From Candidatus Caldisaccharidevorator malaysiensis (GTDB lineage: Bacteria; Armatimonadota; Fervidibacteria; Fervidibacterales; Fervidibacteraceae): DNA of 55,151 nucleotides. The translations under genes and the position numbers were made by a program. The DNA is taken from contig JANXBO010000003.1 in the NCBI GenBank assembly GCA_025057575.1, positions 1 to 55,151 of the forward strand, in the 5' to 3' direction. Positions 15,585 to 24,527 of this stretch are shown here, in pieces (positions within the stretch are counted from its first letter, which is position 1; every line of letters starts with the position of its first letter). The notes below the pieces were generated by a model that saw nothing but the letters and a program-made list of their open reading frames with translations, was not told the DNA's origin and made no database searches.

Positions 15585-16616
15585 CTAAAGGGTCCTGGGG
15601 TTGACAAAAGTCCCTGCCTGGGACGATCGGAGACCTGCTTCCAAAATCGCTTGGACGGTCACATTGAACGTTCCAGAAACGGTCGGATGCAGGGCGGTTT
15701 GACCCGTCAGCGCAGCCAAAAAGTGTGCCGCACCGCTGGACAGCGATGCGTTTAAGGGCGGAGCCACCAGAAATTCCTCCTTGCCGTTGCGACTCAAAAG
15801 GACACCGTTTTGTCCGTCTCGACTGGTAACGGACAGGGCTCCTTCGTCGCCGACGACGGTCGGTCCTGATGGGACGCTGCCCCCTTGGCTCCAAGAGGCT
15901 TCTAAAACCGCCAAAACCGACGGGTAGCGAACTAACAGAACGGCATTGTCTTCGGCATCGCCAAAAGTTTTGGAGAACCGATCGCTCATCCCGCAAACAG
16001 CGATAGGGACTTCCCCAAACCACCAATAAGAGATGTTGGCGCCGTAGCAGCAGAAGTCCAACAAGGCACCGCCACCAAGAATCCGTTGATGCCACCAGGA
16101 CCGTGCTTGCTCTTCTACCGGGAGGTGGGCAAGGGGACCTCGGTGACCCGCTCGCCAGCGAAAGTAAACGGGCTTACCGACAGCCCCTTCGTCTATTAGT
16201 TGCTTTGCATAATGAAGGGCAGGGTTCCAAGTGGATGGGTAGTTAATCATTAAAAGAATTCCGGCTGCTTCAGCGGAAAAAAGCATTTTGCGGGCTTGCT
16301 CCAAGGTCGCTGCCATCGGTTTTTCAACGAAGACCGCAAGACCTTTTTGAGCGGCTAAGTGGACGACTTCTTCGTGACGGCTGTTGGCAGCGCAGCAGAT
16401 GACGGCATTCAAGTTTTCCCTGTCCAGCATCGTTTCCAAACTGACATAGACTTTGGGAACCTGAAACTGGTCGGCGACCTGGGAAGCCGTTTGAAAATCG
16501 CTGTGAGCAATGGCGGCGACCATGCAATCGCTTTGCCCCTGAAAGGCTTTGATCAGCCCCGGTGCGTGAACGTGCTCCAGGCTGGCAATACCGACTCTGA
16601 TTCGTTTTTCCTCCAT
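15585..16616 (-). CDS. Gfo/Idh/MocA family oxidoreductase
   Basis: Second dehydrogenase of this family in the window, only distantly similar to the one at 4791. It starts RIRVGIASLEHVHAPGLIKAF, where the Rossmann glycine motif is degenerate (GIASLEHVHA rather than GxGxxG). It retains the EKP motif (VFVEKPMAATLEQA). The C-terminal substrate domain includes GGGALLDFCCYGANISYW. The loss of the canonical glycines may change the nucleotide preference. ATG at 16616 is chosen over GTG at 16625 because GAGAGG lies about 8 nt upstream. It lies between nfo (41 bp) and the Memo-like gene (21 bp). The substrate is not inferable. Confidence 0.8.
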   Translation of the reverse strand: MEEKRIRVGIASLEHVHAPGLIKAFQGQSDCMVAAIAHSDFQTASQVADQFQVPKVYVSLETMLDRENLNAVICCAANSRHEEVVHLAAQKGLAVFVEKPMAATLEQARKMLFSAEAAGILLMINYPSTWNPALHYAKQLIDEGAVGKPVYFRWRAGHRGPLAHLPVEEQARSWWHQRILGGGALLDFCCYGANISYWWFGEVPIAVCGMSDRFSKTFGDAEDNAVLLVRYPSVLAVLEASWSQGGSVPSGPTVVGDEGALSVTSRDGQNGVLLSRNGKEEFLVAPPLNASLSSGAAHFLAALTGQTALHPTVSGTFNVTVQAILEAGLRSSQAGTFVNPRTL

Positions 16617-16657
16617 CCTGCCCACCTCTCTTTAAATTGTGGCGTAAGGAGATTCTG

Positions 16658-17509
16658 TTATCCTACCGACCGGTCCCTCAGTTCTTTCAGCCGGCGGAGG
16701 TTGACAGGATGCCGGAAAGGGGCTTGGGGCGTCTCTATGACGCCGGGGACCAGGCGAAAGCGGGGATGGTGCAAGAAAAAGGAAAAGCCGTCGCCTCCGA
16801 TGTTGCCGTCCCCGATGTGCCAGTGGCGGTCCACACGACTGCCCAGTCCTTTAAGGGTGTCGTTGAAGTGAAGGAGGCGCAGCCGAGACCAGCCGACAGT
16901 CCGCTCAATTTCGTTGGCTAATAGGTTCCTTCCCTCTGCCCGGCTAATGTCGTATCCCGCAGCATACAGATGAGCGGTGTCCAAACACAGCCCAACCCGC
17001 TCCTCAGAAAACCCCTCTATGATCTGCGCCAGTTCTTCCAAACGATGCCCGATGCTGGTCCCCTGTCCGGCACTATTTTCAATGAGGACCAGCATCGGGT
17101 GATCCTGGACTATATCCACGATCTTTGTCAGTTGTCGGCGAAACTGAGCGATCGCTGCCGTGGCGCCGCTCCCCGAATGGGCGCCGGGATGGAAAACGAT
17201 GGCGTCAATGCCCAAAGACAGGCATCTGCTCACCTCATCAGCGGCAGCGCAAAAGGATTGCCGGGCAACATCAGGGTCTGGGGACGCTAAATTGATTAGA
17301 TAACCGGCGTGAGCGACGATAAGGGGAAACGAATAGGCAGAGCGCGCCTTTAGAAAATAGTCCACAATCTGCCAGTCAAGACTTTGCCCTCTCCACTGAC
17401 GGGGATTCTTGACAAACAGTTGGACGATTTCACAACCAATCTGGGCACCAAGGTGCAGAGCCTTTTCGGGGCGCCCCTGGGTCGGCATATGGGCGCCCAC
17501 CAGCGCCAT
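16658..17509 (-). CDS. nfo: endonuclease IV (AP endonuclease)
   Basis: Zn-dependent AP endonuclease for base-excision repair. The TIM-barrel motifs with metal ligands are intact: VGAHMPTQG, HAGYLINLASPD, AIVFHPGAHSGSG, VLIENSAGQGTSIG, LCLDTAHLYAAGYDI, LLHFNDTLKGLGSRVDRHWHIGDGNIG, and a C-terminal VIETP. The length of 283 aa is typical. It is the first gene of a minus-strand run that continues to the Gfo/Idh, Memo-like and lipoprotein genes. The ErpA-type gene upstream ends 45 bp away, so it may share that transcript. Confidence 0.93.
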   Translation of the reverse strand: MALVGAHMPTQGRPEKALHLGAQIGCEIVQLFVKNPRQWRGQSLDWQIVDYFLKARSAYSFPLIVAHAGYLINLASPDPDVARQSFCAAADEVSRCLSLGIDAIVFHPGAHSGSGATAAIAQFRRQLTKIVDIVQDHPMLVLIENSAGQGTSIGHRLEELAQIIEGFSEERVGLCLDTAHLYAAGYDISRAEGRNLLANEIERTVGWSRLRLLHFNDTLKGLGSRVDRHWHIGDGNIGGDGFSFFLHHPRFRLVPGVIETPQAPFRHPVNLRRLKELRDRSVG

Positions 17510-17554
17510 TATCTTAAGCCCCTATTATCTTGTATTATCGTAAGCCCGTTGCGC

Positions 17555-17923
17555 CTACTTCATCCCACAGCAAGGAGTTCCTTCCGGACCACCGGGGGCT
17601 CTGAAGGAATGACCACATTCGCAGGTGGAGATGGCATTGGGATTGTCTACTCGGAACCCCCCGCCAATGAGGTCATCATCTTCATAGTCAATGACGGAGC
17701 CGTCCACGAACGGAGCGCTGATGGGATCCACCAGAATCCGAACGCCTTCTGATTCAAACATCAGGTCATCATCATTGACCTTTTCAGTTATTCCCAAACC
17801 GTATTGGAACCCCGAACAGCCACCCGCAACGATAAACAGCCGGAGGGCAGCGTTGGGTTTTCCTTTCTTCTCCAATATGGTGCGCACCACTTGTCCGGCT
17901 TTCTCTGTCAAAACGACTGCCAA
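17555..17923 (-). CDS. HesB/IscA-family Fe-S cluster assembly protein
   Basis: A-type Fe-S carrier that takes a cluster from the SufU/IscU scaffold to apo-enzymes. Conserved segments are RLFIVAGGCSGFQYGLG (first ligand Cys), ILVDPISAPFVDGSVIDY, and STCECGHSFR, where CxC is the usual CGCG pair. An extra Cys-Cys-Gly tail extends the C-terminus by about 12 residues. The TTG at 17923 is placed by AGGAGGG six bases upstream. A TATAAT box lies 31 bp further up. Its natural partner sufU lies in the window at 29766. Confidence 0.9.
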   Translation of the reverse strand: MAVVLTEKAGQVVRTILEKKGKPNAALRLFIVAGGCSGFQYGLGITEKVNDDDLMFESEGVRILVDPISAPFVDGSVIDYEDDDLIGGGFRVDNPNAISTCECGHSFRAPGGPEGTPCCGMK

Positions 17924-17953
17924 ATTGTATCCCTCCTTTCCTGTTTCGCTGAG

Positions 17954-17959
17954 ATTATA
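17954..17959 (-). promoter_or_regulatory. -10 element of the hesB-type gene
   Basis: On the minus strand TATAAT (17959-17954) lies 31 bp ahead of the TTG start, placing transcription about 23 nt before it. I cannot see a good -35 hexamer 17 bp upstream, so only the -10 is called. Confidence 0.4.
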
Positions 17960-18055
17960 GAGCAGGTAAGGAAAGAAAAAGGCGGAAAAACCTGATCCCT
18001 GTCAGTGTTGCCCGATCGGATCGGTTGCGTCAAGTTAGGTTTTTGGTGATTGGTA

Positions 18056-19267
18056 ATGCCACTCAGTTCGGTGCCTGAGGTTCTGGAAGAATTGAGACAG
18101 GGGCGGCTCATTATCGTCGTTGACGACGAAGATCGGGAAAACGAAGGGGATCTGATCGGAGCCGCCGAAAAGGTGACTGCCGAGACGGTCAACTATATGA
18201 CCCGCTTCGGACGAGGGCTTTTTTGCGTGGCTACGACGGAGGAACGGCTGGCTCAATTGAAGATCAACCTGTTAACTGAGGAGAACACGTCACCGTTCGG
18301 CTCGCCCTTTGCTATGCCCGTGGACGCTCATCCTCGTCACGGGGTTCGGACCGGTATCTCGGCTTCGGACCGGGCGATCACCGTCCAAAAGTTGGCGGAT
18401 CCCTCAGCGCGGTCCGATGACTTCACGCGCCCAGGGCACGTCGCCGTCTTGAGGGCGAAAGAAGGAGGGGTTCTCCGCCGGGCGGGGCATACGGAAGCAG
18501 CGGTTGATTTGTGCCGACTGGCTGGTCTGTTCCCTGCCGCTGTTTTATGTGAAATCCTGCGGGATGACGGTCAAATGGCGCGGATGCCGGACCTGGAAAA
18601 GTTCGCCCAGGAAAACGGACACAAGATCGTTTCTGTGGCTCAGATTATCGCTTATCGCCTCCAGCACGAGCGGTTGGTCAAAAAAGTTGCGCAAGCCCAT
18701 TACCCGACGCCGAGGGGGGATTTTGTCCTTCACGCTTACGAGAGTCTTTTGGACGGGACGGCGTTTCTGGCGCTCACGATGGGGTGTTGGCAACTGGAGG
18801 AACCCATTCTCGTTCGGGTCCATTCCGCTTGTCTCACCGGCGACGCCCTCTTCTCTCTGCGCTGTGACTGTGGGGCTCAACTGCAAACTGCCTTCGAAAA
18901 GATCGCTCAGGAAGGAAAGGGTGTCCTCCTTTACATTCCCCATCACGAAGGGCGGGGCATTGGTCTTTTAGAGAAACTGAAGGCTTATGAACTTCAGGAT
19001 AAGGGACTGGACACGGTGGACGCCAACCTCAAGTTGGGTCACCGAATGGATGCCCGCGATTACGGGCTGGGTGCTCAGGTTCTGGTAGACTTGGGTGTCC
19101 GAAAGATGAGGCTTTTAACCAACAATCCGACCAAGAGGGCTGGTCTTTCGGGATACGGTCTGGAAATCGTGGAAAGAGTTCCTCTTGTCACCCCTCCGCA
19201 ATCGGAATTTGCCCGAAGGTATCTAAAGTCAAAAAGGGATAAGATGGGTCACTTAATAGAGTTGTGA
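18056..19267 (+). CDS. ribBA: 3,4-dihydroxy-2-butanone-4-phosphate synthase / GTP cyclohydrolase II
   Basis: Bifunctional riboflavin enzyme making both precursors of lumazine synthase. The N-terminal half (about 1-200) is DHBP synthase: VDDEDRENEGDLIGAAE and RHGVRTGISASDRAITV, with the acidic metal site, plus RAGHTEAAVDL. The C-terminal half is GTP cyclohydrolase II: LVRVHSACLTGDALFSLRCDCG (zinc cysteines), HHEGRGIGLL, and NNPTKRAGL. At 403 aa both domains look complete. ATG at 18056 is the best start; TTG at 18050 is possible. I looked for an FMN riboswitch upstream and saw none. It runs divergently from the hesB-type gene and is followed 11 bp later by a nucleoside hydrolase. Confidence 0.95.
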   Translation: MPLSSVPEVLEELRQGRLIIVVDDEDRENEGDLIGAAEKVTAETVNYMTRFGRGLFCVATTEERLAQLKINLLTEENTSPFGSPFAMPVDAHPRHGVRTGISASDRAITVQKLADPSARSDDFTRPGHVAVLRAKEGGVLRRAGHTEAAVDLCRLAGLFPAAVLCEILRDDGQMARMPDLEKFAQENGHKIVSVAQIIAYRLQHERLVKKVAQAHYPTPRGDFVLHAYESLLDGTAFLALTMGCWQLEEPILVRVHSACLTGDALFSLRCDCGAQLQTAFEKIAQEGKGVLLYIPHHEGRGIGLLEKLKAYELQDKGLDTVDANLKLGHRMDARDYGLGAQVLVDLGVRKMRLLTNNPTKRAGLSGYGLEIVERVPLVTPPQSEFARRYLKSKRDKMGHLIEL

Positions 19268-19278
19268 GGTGAAGAGGG

Positions 19279-20166
19279 TTGGGGGAGCAAGTTGGTGTTT
19301 TTTTGGACACGGACATCGGCGACGACATTGACGATGCTTGGGCGGTTGCCCTATGCCTTCGTCATCCCCGTTTGGATCTGTTGGGCGTCACGACCGTTCA
19401 CGGACCGACCCGGCATCGGGCGGGGCTCGCCCGCTGGCTGGTTGAGGCGTCCGGAAAGAAGGTGGAGGTCGCTTCGGGATTGCCGGGGACAAGAGGAGAT
19501 GACGGTCGTTTTCTTCCTTACTGGGCCGCCATTCCTGAGTCGCAACAGGAGAGGGTCTTGAAAGGACGGACCGACTGGCTGGAGTTTCTTAAAGAGACAA
19601 TTCGCCTGGCTCCCTACGAGGAAGTGGTCCTGCTGACGGTCGGTGCCCTGACCAATGCCGCTGCCCTTTTCGGGTCGGGCGCAGCGGAACTGAAGAAGGT
19701 GAAGGAGATTGTTGCGATGGTTGGGGTCATTGAGCAGCGGGCGGAGCCCGAATACAATGCCGGCTGTGACCCTGCTGCCACCCAGGCTGTTTTTGCTTCC
19801 GGCAAATCGTTGACGATGGTCGGGCTGGATGTCACGATGCAATGTGTTCTTTCTGAAGAAGACCTAAAGGTCTTTGCGTCATCCAACGATCCTTTGATAG
19901 AGAGGCTAATGGCGATGACAGAGGTTTGGCGGAATGCCCACCGGCGACCGGACGGGACCCGCCCTCTTCCCGTCCTTCACGATGTCCTGGCTGCTCTCGT
20001 GATCGTGGAGCCGGAACTGGTCACTCTCAAGCCAATGAAGATTGAGGTAGACGAAAAGGGTCGGACCCGATCGGTCGGAGGAACCCCCAACGCTCGGGTC
20101 GCCATCGGGGTGCGGGCGAAGAAGGTAATGCAGCGGGTCAGAGAAGTCCTTCTTTACCGCCCGTGA
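19279..20166 (+). CDS. nucleoside hydrolase (inosine-uridine type)
   Basis: Hydrolyses ribonucleosides to base and ribose. The Ca-binding Asp cluster is at the N-terminus: LDTDIGDDIDDAWAVALC. Later motifs are TTVHGPT, VVLLTVGALTNAAALF, PEYNAGCDPAATQAVF, MVGLDVTMQC and LHDVLAALVIVEP. Length 295 aa is normal. TTG at 19279 follows GAGGTG. Only 11 bp separate it from ribBA, so they are likely co-transcribed. Confidence 0.9.
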   Translation: MGEQVGVFLDTDIGDDIDDAWAVALCLRHPRLDLLGVTTVHGPTRHRAGLARWLVEASGKKVEVASGLPGTRGDDGRFLPYWAAIPESQQERVLKGRTDWLEFLKETIRLAPYEEVVLLTVGALTNAAALFGSGAAELKKVKEIVAMVGVIEQRAEPEYNAGCDPAATQAVFASGKSLTMVGLDVTMQCVLSEEDLKVFASSNDPLIERLMAMTEVWRNAHRRPDGTRPLPVLHDVLAALVIVEPELVTLKPMKIEVDEKGRTRSVGGTPNARVAIGVRAKKVMQRVREVLLYRP

Positions 20167-20205
20167 ACAAGGCGGCGTCGCCGATGGGCACTGTCTAACT
20201 TTCGT

Positions 20206-21603
20206 CTAACTTTGGGGATGACCGATGGGCAGCGGGCGCCATCCCCTTGCTTTCTTATCTTTTGCCTGAAAGACGGCAGCGGTCAAAACTCCAGAAAGGG
20301 CGGTAGAGAGAGCCATTACCCACCAGGCGAAGGGTAGGTCCTTCTTGGCGACGGCACACAGCCAATAAGTTGCCGGCATTCGGGCGATCCAAAGGGAAAA
20401 GACGCTGATCAGGGCGGGGGAGAAGGTGTCCCCAGCGCCCCGAAGGGCACCTCCTAGGCTCATTGCCACAGCCAAGAAGGGTTCGGAGAGGGCATTAATT
20501 CTCAAGTAAGAAGCGATCGCCGCTGCGGTCGGTGGATGATTCGTAAACAGGTTGGCAATCGGCTCGGAAAAAATGAAAAAGATGGCGCCGATGGCGGACA
20601 TCACGCCTACAGCATACCCCGTCGCTTGCCAAGCCGCCTGTCGGGCTCTCTCCCATTGACCTGCCCCGACATTTTGACCGACTAAAGTCTGAGCGGTGAT
20701 GGCAAAAGCGATTCCCGGCATAAAGGCAAGGGCTTCCACCCGCATCCCCGTCGTCAATGCCGCCTGAGCGACGACAGGGTCGGGGACCCTGGAAATAATG
20801 GCATAGTAAACCGCACCAGCCAGGGTCATGGAAAGAGATCCGATGGCTGCCGGCAGTCCCAGTTGTAACAAGGCAGCGTGGACTGATCGGTCCACCGTCC
20901 TCAGAGAACCCAGCGGAACGGACAGAGGACTGGTGCGCAGCCGCAGCAAAAGAAAAAGAAGAGAGAGAAGACGACTCAGGCACAGAGCGGCACCAGCCCC
21001 CCACAGTCCCCACAGGTGAACAAAAGGAAAGACCAGCAGCAAGTGGCTGCCGACGGCAAGCAGGACGGAGATTAAAGGACTGACCATATCGCCGATGCCG
21101 CGGAAAAGAGCCATATAAGCAAACGAAAGAGACAAGGGCAGACCCGCGAACAGAGAGGCGAGGAGGTAGACATCGGCATTGTGGGCGACCGTTTCGGAGA
21201 GGCGAAAGAAAGCCCAAAGCCAGTGGCGGACTGGCCAAATGATCCAGACCAAAAGACCGACCAAGAGAGCCTGCTGAAGGGCGGCGGCGACAACCGCCTG
21301 GGCCCCCACTTTGTCGTCGGCACCCCATCTCTGAGCCGTTAAGGTGGTCGTGCTGGTGGAGACCATCATCATCAGCGCCATCAGGAACATCCCTAATTGC
21401 CCGACGGCACCGACCGCTGCCGTCGCTTCATCCCCCAGACCGCTGACGAAGTAGATCTCTCCCAGCCAGCCAAAGGTTTGAACCACTTGGGCAATTAGGG
21501 TGGGAACCGTCAAGAGACCGACCGCTCGCCCGATCGGTGCGCCAACGGCAAGAGACTGGTGAGCGTTACGATCTGATCGTGGATGATCAGGATGATCTTC
21601 CAT
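20206..21603 (-). CDS. MATE family efflux transporter
   Basis: Multidrug and toxin extrusion protein, using Na+ or H+ exchange across the cytoplasmic membrane. About 12 transmembrane helices in two related bundles are seen. The first holds AVGLLTVPTLIAQVVQTFGWLGEIYFV and the second LGLPAAIGSLSMTLAGAVYYAII. The loop AITAQTLVGQNVGAGQ is characteristic of the family. Length 465 aa is normal. It lies 11 bp downstream of tyrS as the last gene of the sfsA-to-MATE run. Export substrate is unknown. Confidence 0.9.
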   Translation of the reverse strand: MEDHPDHPRSDRNAHQSLAVGAPIGRAVGLLTVPTLIAQVVQTFGWLGEIYFVSGLGDEATAAVGAVGQLGMFLMALMMMVSTSTTTLTAQRWGADDKVGAQAVVAAALQQALLVGLLVWIIWPVRHWLWAFFRLSETVAHNADVYLLASLFAGLPLSLSFAYMALFRGIGDMVSPLISVLLAVGSHLLLVFPFVHLWGLWGAGAALCLSRLLSLLFLLLRLRTSPLSVPLGSLRTVDRSVHAALLQLGLPAAIGSLSMTLAGAVYYAIISRVPDPVVAQAALTTGMRVEALAFMPGIAFAITAQTLVGQNVGAGQWERARQAAWQATGYAVGVMSAIGAIFFIFSEPIANLFTNHPPTAAAIASYLRINALSEPFLAVAMSLGGALRGAGDTFSPALISVFSLWIARMPATYWLCAVAKKDLPFAWWVMALSTALSGVLTAAVFQAKDKKARGWRPLPIGHPQS

Positions 21604-21614
21604 TCACCATTCGG

Positions 21615-22829
21615 CTATACAGCCCGCCCCTCCTCATTTGCCACTCGTATCCGGACCGCCTTTCGCTTACCGACTTTCACCACATCCCCGTCTCGGAGCG
21701 TCACCACTTGCCGCCAGTCGGTGATTTTCGCCCCGTTGATCTCCACAGCCCCCTGACTCATCAATCGCTTGGCTTCCGACCGGCTGGCAACTAACCGGTT
21801 GACGGTCAGCAGGTCAACGAGGGATGCCGATGAGTCACCCGAGATGACCACTGCCGGCAGATCCTCGGGAAATTCCCTCTCTTGGAAGAACCTCTCAAAA
21901 TAGGACCGGGCTTGGTCGCCTTTCTCTCTTCCGTGATAGAGAGCGACGATTTCCCAAGCCAACCTCTTCTTTGCCTCCATCGGATGACCGGCAAGAATCC
22001 TCTTCATTTCCTCTTCGGACAGGTCCGTGCACAGAAGAAACCAAGATTCCATCAAGGAATCGGGGATGCTCATCGTCTTACCGAACATCTCGTTGGGATC
22101 TTCCGCAATACCGATGTAATTGCCCAGGCTCTTGCTCATTTTCCTTTGCCCGTCCAGCCCCACTAAAAGGGGCATTAAAAAAGCCACTTGAGGTCTTTGC
22201 CCCAAGGACCTTTGAAGGTCTCTTCCCGTTAAGATGTTGAACCGCTGGTCGGTGCCGCCCATTTCCACATCCGCCGCAATGGCGACGCTGTCATAGGCTT
22301 GCATCAAAGGATAAAGGAACTCGTGGAGTCCAATGGGGCTTCCCTGGCGGAATCGTTGGGAAAAATCCTCTCTCTCCAGCATCCGGGCAACTGTCATTTG
22401 GGAAGCCAGGTGGATGACCCCTTCCAAATTGAGTTGGTCCAGCCATTCGGAGTTGAACCGAACTTCTGTTTTGTTTTTGTCCAGGATTTTAAAGATCTGG
22501 TCCGTATAGGTCGCAGCGTTGGCGCGGACTTGCTCTAAGGACAGTTGGGGTCTGGTCTCGTCCCTTGCCGTGGGATCGCCGATCGTCGCCGTTCGGTCAC
22601 CGATGATCAAAACCGCCTGATGACCTAGGTCCTGCCACTGGCGGAGTTTCCGCAAAACAACGGCGAACCCCAAGTGGATGTCCGATGCTGTTGGATCTAT
22701 CCCCAACTTAACTCTCAGGGGTCGACCGGTTCGGTAACTTTCTTTCAGTTTTTCTTCCAGTTCCTCTTCGGGGACGATCTCGGCAACCCCTCTTTTGAGA
22801 ATCTGGAGTTGTTCTTCGGGTCGGAGCAT
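21615..22829 (-). CDS. tyrS: tyrosyl-tRNA synthetase
   Basis: Charges tRNA-Tyr. The Rossmann domain has the HIGH-type motif as DIHLGF and the substrate-binding segment [22 protein letters not shown] and [17 protein letters not shown] follow, then [12 protein letters not shown]. The C-terminal S4-type RNA-binding domain ([24 protein letters not shown], near residues 340-400) anchors the tRNA. This is the compact tyrS2/TyrZ-type form. ATG at 22829 is chosen because AGAGGTG lies 9 nt ahead; the GTG at 22841 overlaps the upstream gene. It is followed 11 bp later by the MATE gene. Confidence 0.95.
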   Translation of the reverse strand: MLRPEEQLQILKRGVAEIVPEEELEEKLKESYRTGRPLRVKLGIDPTASDIHLGFAVVLRKLRQWQDLGHQAVLIIGDRTATIGDPTARDETRPQLSLEQVRANAATYTDQIFKILDKNKTEVRFNSEWLDQLNLEGVIHLASQMTVARMLEREDFSQRFRQGSPIGLHEFLYPLMQAYDSVAIAADVEMGGTDQRFNILTGRDLQRSLGQRPQVAFLMPLLVGLDGQRKMSKSLGNYIGIAEDPNEMFGKTMSIPDSLMESWFLLCTDLSEEEMKRILAGHPMEAKKRLAWEIVALYHGREKGDQARSYFERFFQEREFPEDLPAVVISGDSSASLVDLLTVNRLVASRSEAKRLMSQGAVEINGAKITDWRQVVTLRDGDVVKVGKRKAVRIRVANEEGRAV

Positions 22830-22833
22830 TTTC

Positions 22834-23652
22834 TTAGTCACCTCTCGTGTGGTCCAGGATGAGCCTTTTGATCGCCTCCGAAACCCCCAAAGAGGCAGGC
22901 TGTTCCGTCACCAGACCACCCGCTTGAAGCACAGCCCTCTTGATGGCTTCCTCCGCATTAGCGACGGCGACCGGAAAGAAACCAAAACGCCCGTCCAGCA
23001 TATCCCAGTCGTTCATTCCATCTCCAATGGTCACAATCTGATCACAAGCGATGCCTAAGTGGTCGGCTAAAAACTTAAGGGACACGCCCTTGCTGCCCAT
23101 TTTCGGAATGAGACCGGTAATCTGGTTGTTGCGGTTGGGCTTAATTTGGGGAAAGGGCGCTGCCAAAATCTCCAAAAAATCGGTGGCTACTTTTGCCGAT
23201 TCACTGTCTGGATAACTCAAGGTCAACCAGCCAGCCCCTGTATCCAGGCTCCAATGCTTGGGCGTTAACCCCCTTTCCTCTAAAGCCTGCAACCAGCGGG
23301 ACCAGTTGGGTAAGATAATCTCTTGGATGACGCTCCTCCCTTCCCGACGCCGTTCGTCGTTCCATTCTTTTAACCGACCGTCCTCTATGTTCTTTCCGTC
23401 CTGAACCCGATAGCAATACTTTTCAAAGGCGATCAAGAAATGAGGAACGGGTCGCCCCCAGGACCAGCTCTGGGTTTCCAGTTCTAACTGACTGGTCCGC
23501 ACCGAACGCCCCGTAGCGATGACGGTAATGATCTGTCGCTCTACCACCTCAGTCAGAACTTCTTTCGCCTCTTCGCCGATCGTTGCCTCGTCACCGTTCC
23601 AATCTAACAGGGTGCTGTCCAGGTCCATCACAACCATTCGGAATCTGCCCAA
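22834..23652 (-). CDS. HAD-IIB phosphatase
   Basis: Haloacid dehalogenase superfamily, class IIB, probably a sugar or glycerate phosphatase. Motif I is [15 protein letters not shown] (nucleophile Asp; DLD rather than the commonest DLD/GT pattern). Motif II is VIATGRS, motif III has the lysine in [14 protein letters not shown], and motif IV is [12 protein letters not shown]. The cap domain lies between residues about 85 and 200. The TTG start at 23652 has AGGAGGG six bases ahead. It precedes tyrS by four bases. The similarity to mannosyl-3-phosphoglycerate and sucrose phosphatases is only of family level. Confidence 0.8.
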   Translation of the reverse strand: MGRFRMVVMDLDSTLLDWNGDEATIGEEAKEVLTEVVERQIITVIATGRSVRTSQLELETQSWSWGRPVPHFLIAFEKYCYRVQDGKNIEDGRLKEWNDERRREGRSVIQEIILPNWSRWLQALEERGLTPKHWSLDTGAGWLTLSYPDSESAKVATDFLEILAAPFPQIKPNRNNQITGLIPKMGSKGVSLKFLADHLGIACDQIVTIGDGMNDWDMLDGRFGFFPVAVANAEEAIKRAVLQAGGLVTEQPASLGVSEAIKRLILDHTRGD

Positions 23653-23678
23653 CGCGACCCTCCTATCGTCTCGTGAAC

Positions 23679-24515
23679 TTAACCGATGTTCAAAAACTTA
23701 TGCACCTGCGGCACGATACGAACATTTTTCAAATGTTTGCGTGCCCGACCGCACAAATTCATCAGAAGAGCCTTTTTTGGTCTTTCGGTCACGAACCGGG
23801 CAGGGGTAACGGGTTGAAGAATGAGAGGAAAGGAATCGTCAATGTCCGCCAGCATCTGGACCGCCCAGTCCCATTCCGATTCATCTATGTTCTGGGTAAC
23901 GACGATTTTGGCTGCTTTCTCCACCGGTGCCCCCGCCAGTTTGCGGAAAAAAAGAGAGCACTGATCCTTGTCCAAGGATTCTCCTGTCGTGGACGGAAGT
24001 TTGATGTCGGCAGCGACTGCCGAAAGATACGGGAGGATTTTCTCCAGATGATCGGCAAGTCCCCCCTCTGTCTCGAGAAGAATCCGGTATCTTTCCTTCC
24101 TGAGCAGGTGCGTCAGGGAAACCAAAAAATCCACTTGGAGGAGGGGCTCGCCACCCGTGAACGCCACCCAATCCACCCAACCCTGGGAAGCCTTCCGAAT
24201 CCAGTTCACGACCGTTTTTACAGTAACAGGGTTCTCCTCAATGGCGTCGGGCATCCCTTCTTTCATCCGCCCCCACAATCGGGCGAAAGGTTCTTTAACT
24301 AACGCATATTCCGTGTCGCAGTAAGCACAGCGCCGGTGACACCCACTGGTTCGGACAAAAACCATCGGAAGACCGACCCAAAGAGCCTCCCCTTGAAGGC
24401 TCAGGTAAATTTCGCTGATGTTGCCTCTTGCGACTTTCAGTCGTTCACCAATCTGGATGGCAACAGGTGCCCCTGAGGTTTGCTCGTTTGAGGAGATCCG
24501 TTTCCGTTGGTTCAT
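23679..24515 (-). CDS. queE: 7-carboxy-7-deazaguanine synthase (radical SAM)
   Basis: Makes the 7-deazaguanine core for queuosine and related modified bases. The N-terminal segment EIYLSLQGEALWVGLPMVFVRTSGC leads into the CX3CX2C cluster (CHRRCAYCDTEYA) that binds the 4Fe-4S. VAFTGGEPLLQ and the SAM-site LLETEGG follow, and VAADIKLPSTTG completes the Mg-binding region. Length 278 aa is in the family range. No other que genes are nearby, so the set must be dispersed. It lies 12 bp downstream of the galU-type gene. Confidence 0.88.
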   Translation of the reverse strand: MNQRKRISSNEQTSGAPVAIQIGERLKVARGNISEIYLSLQGEALWVGLPMVFVRTSGCHRRCAYCDTEYALVKEPFARLWGRMKEGMPDAIEENPVTVKTVVNWIRKASQGWVDWVAFTGGEPLLQVDFLVSLTHLLRKERYRILLETEGGLADHLEKILPYLSAVAADIKLPSTTGESLDKDQCSLFFRKLAGAPVEKAAKIVVTQNIDESEWDWAVQMLADIDDSFPLILQPVTPARFVTERPKKALLMNLCGRARKHLKNVRIVPQVHKFLNIG

Positions 24516-24527
24516 CGGTCGGCAAGG

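Noticed and set aside
17924-18055. FMN riboswitch before ribBA
   Set aside because: No RFN consensus elements are visible in the 130-bp divergent region.
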